From a bacterium (GTDB taxonomy: Bacteria; Actinomycetota; Acidimicrobiia; Spongiisociales; UBA11373), in contig JABMPV010000166.1 in assembly GCA_013202595.1 (NCBI GenBank), positions 1 to 10,398 on the forward strand: a stretch of DNA of 10,398 nucleotides, in the 5' to 3' direction. Positions within the stretch are counted from its first letter, which is position 1. Every line of letters starts with the position of its first letter. This document shows positions 1 through 4,856 of the stretch, one piece after another. The position numbers and the translations under genes were made by a program. Under the pieces are notes generated by a model, which worked only from the letters and a program-made list of their open reading frames with translations, made no database searches and was not told the DNA's origin.

Positions 1-621
1 ACCACCCACTACATCATCGGGTCGGTGGTCGGTCCTCATCCATTCCCCCTGATGGTCAGAGAATTGCAGAAGGTGATCGGAGAGGAGACCATCGAGCAGT
101 TGGGCGGCGTGATGCCCGACGTGGTCGTCGCCTGCGTAGGAGGGGGGTCGAACTCCATGGGCATGTTCCATCCCTTTGCCGGCCTCGGGGTCGATCTCGT
201 CGGCGTCGAGGCCGGCGGCTTCGGCCTCGAGACCGGCCGGCATGGCGCGTCCCTCGTGGCAGGATCGCCCGGAGTGCTCCATGGGGCGCTGACCTACATG
301 CTCCAGGACTCCGAGGGTCAGGTTCTCGAGGCACACTCGGTCTCGGCCGGTCTCGACTATCCGGGAGTGGGGCCGGAGCACTCGATGTACAAGGAGCGCG
401 GGATGGCCCGCTACGTCTCCATCACCGATGACGAGGCCCTGGACGCCATGGACCTCATGAGCCGCACCGAAGGCATCATCCCCGCCCTCGAACCTGCCCA
501 CGCCCTGGCGTGGATCGCCAAGGAGCACAAGGCACTGGCAGGCAAGCGGGTCGTGCTGAATCTCTCGGGGCGGGGCGACAAAGACGTCCAGCAGGTCGTG
601 GCGATCAAGGAGAGCCGATGA
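1..621 (+). CDS. trpB: Tryptophan synthase beta subunit, C-terminal part (5' end outside window)
   Basis: TrpB condenses indole with L-serine to make L-tryptophan, using PLP, in an alpha2beta2 complex with TrpA in the cytoplasm. The reading frame is open from base 1 and begins TTHYIIGSVVGPHPFPLMV, a conserved TrpB stretch, so the gene enters from the left. About 206 codons are visible, roughly half of a usual 390-410-residue protein. The PLP-phosphate loop GGGSN lies at bases 139-153. The C-terminal LSGRGDKD motif, whose Ser contacts the PLP ring nitrogen in the family, lies at 562-585. The PLP lysine is upstream of the window. The TGA stop at 619-621 overlaps the trpA start (ATGA), indicating translational coupling. 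Nothing visible is broken. The identification is secure. Confidence 0.97.
   Translation, partial: TTHYIIGSVVGPHPFPLMVRELQKVIGEETIEQLGGVMPDVVVACVGGGSNSMGMFHPFAGLGVDLVGVEAGGFGLETGRHGASLVAGSPGVLHGALTYMLQDSEGQVLEAHSVSAGLDYPGVGPEHSMYKERGMARYVSITDDEALDAMDLMSRTEGIIPALEPAHALAWIAKEHKALAGKRVVLNLSGRGDKDVQQVVAIKESR
607..612 (+). promoter_or_regulatory. Ribosome binding site of trpA
   Basis: AAGGAG inside the last codons of trpB, five bases before the trpA ATG at 618. It decides the start in favour of 618 over upstream in-frame codons and supports coupled translation of the two synthase subunits. Confidence 0.8.
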
Positions 622-1412
622 ACCTCTCCGAAGCCTTCGCTACAGCCCGCGCAGAGGACAGGGCGCTCCTGATGCCGTACATGATGGCGGGGATCCCCGA
701 TCTGGCCTCGTCGGTGTCGCTCTTCGAGGCGATGGCCGAGGCCGGTGCCGATGCATTCGAGATCGGCCTTCCCTACGCAGACCCGTTGATGGACGGCCCG
801 GTGATCCAGACCGCCGGTCAACTGGCTCTGGCCAACGACACCACAGTCGACCGGGGGATGGAGATCGTGTCGGAAGTCAGGGAGCGCACCGGCCTTCCCT
901 GCCTGGTGATGACATATGTCAACCCGGTACTGGCGGTCGGTCCCGCCGAGTTCGCCGCCAAGGTGGCCCGGGCAGGGGCAGAGGCGATGATCATCGCCGA
1001 CCTTCCAGTCGACGAGGCGGAGATGTTCTCGTCGGCAGCCGCCGCGGAGGACGTCGGATTGGTGCTGTTCGCAGCGCCGACGACATCCAATCTGCGCCTC
1101 GACAAGGTGCTCGCCGCCGCTCCTGCGTTCGTCTATGGCATCGCCGAGATGGGTGTGACCGGGGAGAGGGTGTCGGCATCCGGGGTGGCCACCGAACTCG
1201 CCGTGAGGATCAACCAGCGGTCTGATCTACCTTTGGTCCTCGGCGTCGGGATCTCGGGGCCCGAGCAGGCACACGAGGCGGCCAAGGTCGCCGACGGCGT
1301 CATCGTCGGATCCGCCCTGGTCCGCAGGGTGCTCGAAGCTGGTGACGCCATCGCGGCGGCTGCATCGATCGCGGAGGCCGTAGCGGCACTCCGTGCGGCT
1401 GTAGTGCGCTGA
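618..1412 (+). CDS. trpA: Tryptophan synthase alpha subunit
   Basis: TrpA cleaves indole-3-glycerol phosphate to indole and glyceraldehyde-3-phosphate and passes indole to TrpB. The product is 264 residues, normal for the family. The TIM-barrel signature is clear: catalytic Glu48 in FEIGLPYADP and catalytic Asp59 in PLMDGP (equivalents of E. coli Glu49 and Asp60). GVTG is at 179-182, and the phosphate-binding GVGISG (209-214) and GS (231-232) follow. The frame is open further upstream, but the start is fixed by AAGGAG at 607-612, five bases before ATG 618, by the 4-base overlap with trpB, and by the usual MNLSEAF-like N-terminus. No terminator is evident after it; nadE begins 20 bases on. Confidence 0.97.
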   Translation: MNLSEAFATARAEDRALLMPYMMAGIPDLASSVSLFEAMAEAGADAFEIGLPYADPLMDGPVIQTAGQLALANDTTVDRGMEIVSEVRERTGLPCLVMTYVNPVLAVGPAEFAAKVARAGAEAMIIADLPVDEAEMFSSAAAAEDVGLVLFAAPTTSNLRLDKVLAAAPAFVYGIAEMGVTGERVSASGVATELAVRINQRSDLPLVLGVGISGPEQAHEAAKVADGVIVGSALVRRVLEAGDAIAAAASIAEAVAALRAAVVR

Positions 1413-1420
1413 GGATTCCC

Positions 1421-1426
1421 TAGCCT
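1421..1426 (+). promoter_or_regulatory. Probable -10 box of a leaderless nadE transcript
   Basis: TAGCCT fits the actinobacterial TANNNT -10 pattern and ends six bases before the nadE ATG at 1433. Transcription would start at or next to the A of the start codon. There is no Shine-Dalgarno sequence at a useful distance; GAGGA at 1411-1415 is 17 bases away. No convincing -35 box is visible, which is common for this promoter type. nadE may therefore be transcribed independently as well as by read-through from trpBA. Confidence 0.45.
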
Positions 1427-1432
1427 GGCCCC

Positions 1433-3145
1433 ATGACCGACTTCATCCGCGTCGCGTGCGCGCAAATCGACCTCACCGTTGGCGACATCGAAGGCAATGA
1501 GGCGCGCATCACGACCGCCATGGTCTGGGCCGAGGACTGCCAGGCAGACCTCCTGTTGCTCCCGGAACTTGCCATCACCGGCTATCCGCCCGAGGACCTC
1601 GTGCTCCGGAAGGCGTTCGTCGATGCCAATCTCGCTGCGCTCCACCGACTGGCCGCCAAGTCGGGAGGCCCCACCACGGTGGTCGGCTACGTGGACAGGG
1701 TCGCCCCCGATCGCTCCCGCGACGATGCCGGGCCGCCCCGTCTCCACAATGCGGCTGCTCTGCTGTCGGGGGGCAGGGTGCGCGGCATCTACCACAAGGC
1801 ACTGCTCCCCAACTACGGCGTATTCGACGAAGACCGCTACTTCATGCCCGGCGTGCAGCGCGACGCGCTCTGGGAGATCAACGGTGTGATCGTCGGTGTG
1901 TCGGTGTGTGAGGACATCTGGGTTTCCGACGGACCGCCTTCAGAGCAGGCTGCTGCGGGTGCAGACGTGCTGGTCAATATCAACGGGTCGCCCTATCACA
2001 TGGGCAGGGGCGCCGAGCGAGAGGCCATGCTGCGCTCCAGGGCCATCGCATCGGGCCTGCCGCTGGTGTATCTCAATCTGATCGGCGGCCAGGACGAACT
2101 GGTCTTCGACGGCCAGAGCATGGTGTTCACCTCGGACGGCACGCTGCTCTATCGGGCACCGCAGTTCCAGGAAGAGATGTTCTGGATCGATGTACCGCTC
2201 AATGACGAGGGCGCATCCGATGTGAATGCAATCATCGTCAGCCGGGGCGACCTGCTCGAGGGTGAACCCGATCCGCCGCCGCTCCCCAGCGAACCTCTCG
2301 ATGCCGAGGCCGAGATCTATCAGGCTCTCTGCCTGGGGCTCAGCGACTACGTGCGCAAGAACGGGTTCACCGGAGTGGTGCTGGGCCTCAGCGGCGGGAT
2401 CGACTCGGCGCTGACCGCTGCCATTGCAGCCGACGCTCTCGGGCCGGATGCGGTGTGGGGCGTCACGATGCCGGGTCGGTACTCATCGGTGGGGTCCGTC
2501 GAGGACTCCAGGACGCTGGCGGCCAACCTGGGCATCCGCTTCGACGAGATCTCCATCGAACTGCCCTTCTCGGGGTACCTCGACACGCTCGACGAGGTGT
2601 TCGCCGATCGTGACGCCGGACTGGCTGGAGAGAACCTTCAGGCCAGGACCAGGGGAGCCATCCTCATGGCACTCTCCAACGAGTTCGGCGGCATGGTGGT
2701 GGCGACGGGCAACAAGTCCGAGATGGCAGTCGGATACGCCACCCTCTACGGCGACATGGCCGGTGGCTATGCCGTGCTCAAGGATGTCTTCAAGACCCAG
2801 GTGTACGACCTGTCCCGCTGGCGGAACCAGGACGGCGAGGTGATCCCGCAGGCGATCATCGACAAGGCGCCGTCCGCAGAACTACGGCCAGATCAACTCG
2901 ACACTGATTCGCTGCCCGATTACGCCCTGCTCGATCGGATTCTCGAGTCCTATGTCGAAGACGACATGTCTGTGGACGCCATCGTCAAACAGGGCTTCGA
3001 CAGGTCGATCGTGGAGCGGGTCGCCCGGATGGTGGACACCAACGAATACAAGCGACGTCAGGCAGCTCCGGGTGTGCGGATCAGCACGAAGGCGCTGGGT
3101 CGCGACCGAAGGCTCCCCATCACAAATGGCTGGTCGGGCGGTTGA
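1433..3145 (+). CDS. nadE: Glutamine-dependent NAD+ synthetase
   Basis: NadE makes NAD+ from nicotinic acid adenine dinucleotide and ATP, using ammonia released from glutamine: the last step of NAD biosynthesis. The 570-residue product has the two expected domains. Residues about 1-265 are a nitrilase-fold glutaminase with the Glu45 (LPELAITGYP), Lys122 (YHKALLPNYG) and Cys159 (SVCEDIW) triad. Residues about 290-570 are the synthetase, with the ATP pyrophosphatase loop SGGIDS at 320-325 and TGNKSE at 425-430. The length matches the shorter bacterial two-domain form rather than the roughly 680-residue mycobacterial enzyme. ATG 1433 gives the canonical MTDFIRVACAQIDLTVGDIEGN start. It sits 20 bases after trpA on the same strand, but the box just before it suggests its own leaderless promoter. 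All key residues are present. Confidence 0.96.
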   Translation: MTDFIRVACAQIDLTVGDIEGNEARITTAMVWAEDCQADLLLLPELAITGYPPEDLVLRKAFVDANLAALHRLAAKSGGPTTVVGYVDRVAPDRSRDDAGPPRLHNAAALLSGGRVRGIYHKALLPNYGVFDEDRYFMPGVQRDALWEINGVIVGVSVCEDIWVSDGPPSEQAAAGADVLVNINGSPYHMGRGAEREAMLRSRAIASGLPLVYLNLIGGQDELVFDGQSMVFTSDGTLLYRAPQFQEEMFWIDVPLNDEGASDVNAIIVSRGDLLEGEPDPPPLPSEPLDAEAEIYQALCLGLSDYVRKNGFTGVVLGLSGGIDSALTAAIAADALGPDAVWGVTMPGRYSSVGSVEDSRTLAANLGIRFDEISIELPFSGYLDTLDEVFADRDAGLAGENLQARTRGAILMALSNEFGGMVVATGNKSEMAVGYATLYGDMAGGYAVLKDVFKTQVYDLSRWRNQDGEVIPQAIIDKAPSAELRPDQLDTDSLPDYALLDRILESYVEDDMSVDAIVKQGFDRSIVERVARMVDTNEYKRRQAAPGVRISTKALGRDRRLPITNGWSGG

Positions 3146-3271
3146 TTCGGCCCTGAGGGAGCGGGATATTGGGCAGTGGAATCTCTCCCGGTGGGTGACG
3201 GGCGTGAGGGCGCAGGCTGATGGACGGAAGCCCTCTGAGCAGTGCACGGGTCCTGCTACGAGGTGTCTGAG

Positions 3272-4204
3272 GTGACGGTTCGGACGGTGGAACTCCAGAT
3301 CACCGCTGAGGACATCGCTCGTCGCTCCCCTGCCATCTTGGAACTCCCGTATCCAATGCTGTCGGCCGGTGACCGGATTCGTGTCCGGGACGGAAAGTCT
3401 CTTACAGACATCGATGCTGTTGGAGAGCGTGGGGTGCTGTTCATGTCATGGGGCGGTGTCGGTGAGGCGAAGTCTGCTCCTTGGCTGGCCCAGTTCTCGG
3501 CATCGGTGACCCCGTCGGGACTCGACTTCCATGGCGAGCGGCCAGACAAGGAGGGCTTCGATGACCTTCCGGGGGATCTGGTGGTGTGGGCATCGGGTAC
3601 CGGCGACGAGACTCTCCGGTACGACCCGGTGGTGCAACTGGATGCGATGGTCGCCTGGGTGCGGGAACTGTGGAGTCACCGTGGGCGCCCACCGTACCGT
3701 CCGACCACTGAGGCATGGCTCGATGACTGGGCGCCCGCTGATCAGGCAGCGAAGCGGTTGGGGGAGTGGCTGGCGCTCCCGTGGTGGGAGCGGAGCCTCC
3801 AGGACAGCCCGCCGGAGGTCATGGCCTACACGGGCCGGCGGGACTGCTTCATCCGGCTCGTCCCACCGGTCACCGACGGGTACATCAGGATCCATACCGA
3901 CATGGGGATCGGGTATACCGCATCGCGCGGGATGGGGACCCACATGGCCCGGGTGTACACCCCTGCAACCTCGACGTGGACCTTTGAGATCTCCGGCGGG
4001 GATGACGAGTCGGGGGTGGTCATAGGGTCGATCCGAGTCAGTGAACGCAATACCGGGAGTGTGGTCGTAGTCCGACTCGACTCCACCGATGTGGAACGTG
4101 TCCTCCAGACTGAGTCGGAGGCACCATTTGAACTCTCCGACGACTCCCACATCAACATGAGGACCAGGGCGGCATTTGAGAACACGTGGGGGATCCGAGA
4201 CTGA
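3272..4204 (+). CDS. Unrecognised 310-residue protein, possibly acquired
   Basis: I do not recognise this protein. It looks genuinely coding: an uninterrupted frame with a balanced, mildly acidic composition and alternating hydrophobic strands. It is Trp-rich, with WVRELWSH, WLDDW and LPWWERS around residues 130-180, and has a beta-rich C-terminal third (residues about 200-300, for example TSTWTFEISGGDDESGVVIG). No signal peptide or membrane segment is visible, so it is probably cytoplasmic. GTG 3272 is chosen because AGGTG (3261-3265) lies six bases upstream and the product then begins VTVRTVELQIT. GTG at 3242 or 3263 is possible and would add 10 or 3 residues. About 37% of the first 73 codons end in A or T, against about 16% of the first 61 codons of trpA, which suggests an accessory or transferred gene. 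It is 126 bases from nadE and 206 bases from the tRNA gene. Function unknown. Confidence 0.75.
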   Translation: MTVRTVELQITAEDIARRSPAILELPYPMLSAGDRIRVRDGKSLTDIDAVGERGVLFMSWGGVGEAKSAPWLAQFSASVTPSGLDFHGERPDKEGFDDLPGDLVVWASGTGDETLRYDPVVQLDAMVAWVRELWSHRGRPPYRPTTEAWLDDWAPADQAAKRLGEWLALPWWERSLQDSPPEVMAYTGRRDCFIRLVPPVTDGYIRIHTDMGIGYTASRGMGTHMARVYTPATSTWTFEISGGDDESGVVIGSIRVSERNTGSVVVVRLDSTDVERVLQTESEAPFELSDDSHINMRTRAAFENTWGIRD

Positions 4205-4353
4205 ACCGCTGCCCCCGGGGAGAGGCGATCGATCAGCGCGAGGTTCTGGGCAAGGAAGAAGGGCCCTCCACGTACACGATCGTGTCCGGTTCGGCCACTT
4301 CACCTTCCTGCATCATGGACGGTAGGGATGTCGCTGGGGATCGGTGTCCAGGT

Positions 4354-4390
4354 GGTCGTCGACAGACGCCGAACGCCGCAACCGACGACC
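4354..4390. other. 8-bp inverted repeat downstream of the tRNA gene
   Basis: GGTCGTCG at 4354-4361 pairs perfectly with CGACGACC at 4383-4390 across a 21-base loop. On the minus strand this hairpin would form 21 bases past the tRNA 3' end and could help terminate or process the tRNA transcript. There is no following T tract and the loop is long, so a terminator role is only a possibility. Confidence 0.35.
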
Positions 4391-4408
4391 GACAACCGAC
4401 AACCGATG
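4381..4408. repeat. Four-copy 7-bp tandem repeat (consensus ACCGACA)
   Basis: Four head-to-tail heptamers: ACCGACG, ACCGACA, ACCGACA and ACCGATG. Two are identical and the outer two differ by one or two bases. The array is not in a gene and ends two bases from the 3' end of the tRNA-Leu gene. On the tRNA-sense strand it reads as repeated GTCGGTT. Such arrays change copy number easily by slippage. No function is evident. Confidence 0.7.
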
Positions 4409-4410
4409 AG

Positions 4411-4493
4411 TACCGGGAGGGGGAGTCGAACCCCCACGTCCTTTCGGACAGCGAATTTTGAGTCCGCCGCGTCTACCATTCCGCCATCCCGGC
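4411..4493 (-). tRNA. tRNA-Leu (anticodon CAA)
   Basis: This 83-base class II tRNA reads UUG codons. On the minus strand the acceptor arms GCCGGGA and TCCCGGT pair along 7 bp (one G-U), with discriminator A at base 4411. The anticodon stem GCGGA/TTCGC encloses the loop CTCAAAA, giving anticodon CAA. The variable arm TGTCCGAAAGGACG is long with a GAAA loop, as expected for leucine tRNAs. The T arm is GGGGG-TTCGACT-CCCCC. The 3' CCA is not encoded (the next bases on that strand are CTC), so it must be added after transcription. It is the only minus-strand gene in the window. Confidence 0.96.
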
Positions 4494-4502
4494 GCAGGTC
4501 CC

Positions 4503-4530
4503 ATGGTATACCGTGCCGTACCCGCTTCAA
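4503..4530 (-). promoter_or_regulatory. Probable promoter of tRNA-Leu
   Basis: On the minus strand TTGAAG (4525-4530) is followed after 16 bases by TACCAT (4503-4508). That -10 box ends nine bases before the first base of the mature tRNA, a suitable place for a transcript start. TATACC (4505-4510) is an alternative -10 with only a 14-base spacer. TACCAT is the same hexamer seen before polA. Confidence 0.5.
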
Positions 4531-4539
4531 TGGTGTTGC

Positions 4540-4812
4540 ATGGCTCTGATCGAACAGCGCATCTTCCGCCTCCAGGACGACATTGCGCGCCTCGATGAGG
4601 AGATCCGCCTGACCGGCGGTGAACTCGAGATGCTGCGCCACATCGATGACGATGCTCAGCGGGATGCCGCCGGGGGCACGCCGCTCGACCGCGATGATGC
4701 CCGAATCACATTGGGTGATGTAGTCAGATTCGAGAAGGCTCTGGCCGATCTCGTCGGCCGGCGTGAACGCCTCCAACTGAAGCGCCTGAAGCTGCTGCGG
4801 AGGCTCGGGTAG
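4540..4812 (+). CDS. Small coiled-coil protein of unknown function
   Basis: The 90-residue product (MALIEQRIFRLQDD...) has two helical, highly charged segments: residues about 4-40, with heptad-like hydrophobic spacing and many Glu, Asp and Arg, and residues about 60-90, ending LKRLKLLRRLG. A Gly/Asp-rich stretch separates them. This suggests a soluble helical hairpin or dimeric coiled coil. There is no membrane segment or signal peptide. ATG 4540 is preferred: the upstream in-frame GTG 4513 would add PYPLQWCC-type residues unlike the rest and would overlap the divergent promoter. No Shine-Dalgarno sequence is visible, so it may be leaderless. It ends 44 bases before polA on the same strand. 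I do not recognise the family, and a chance ORF cannot be fully excluded. Confidence 0.6.
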   Translation: MALIEQRIFRLQDDIARLDEEIRLTGGELEMLRHIDDDAQRDAAGGTPLDRDDARITLGDVVRFEKALADLVGRRERLQLKRLKLLRRLG

Positions 4813-4842
4813 CGGGCCGGGCACGACGTCGGCTGCACCGCC

Positions 4843-4848
4843 TACCAT
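4843..4848 (+). promoter_or_regulatory. Probable -10 box of a leaderless polA transcript
   Basis: TACCAT fits TANNNT and ends eight bases before the polA ATG (4857). No Shine-Dalgarno sequence lies between. The spacing is like that before nadE and supports a transcript beginning at or very near the start codon. No clear -35 box is seen. Confidence 0.45.
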
Positions 4849-4856
4849 CGGCAGCC

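Larger units (their letters stand above)
4205..4410. other. Intergenic gap between the unrecognised gene and tRNA-Leu
   Basis: These 206 bases hold no gene I would defend. Short open frames cross the stretch, but none has a ribosome binding site or protein-like composition. What can be seen is an 8-bp inverted repeat (4354-4361 with 4383-4390) and a 7-bp tandem repeat (4381-4408) that stops two bases from the 3' end of the tRNA gene. No convincing T-tract terminator is present for either flanking gene. Confidence 0.6.

Noticed and set aside
3150..3205. GGGAG/CTCCC pairing as a nadE terminator
   Set aside because: Only 5 bp with a loop of more than 20 bases and no T tract.
3446..4303. Long minus-strand open frame (285 codons) opposite the unrecognised gene
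   Set aside because: Its product is Pro/Arg/His-rich with no protein-like pattern, which is typical of the antisense frame of a GC-rich gene. The + strand frame has a ribosome binding site and balanced composition.
4186..4461. Possible small gene crossing the gap and tRNA region
   Set aside because: It runs into the tRNA-Leu gene on the opposite strand, includes the heptamer array as codons and has no ribosome binding site.
3272..4493. Integrative element inserted at tRNA-Leu
   Set aside because: No integrase, no duplicated tRNA 3' segment and no direct repeat pair flanking the unrecognised gene could be found.
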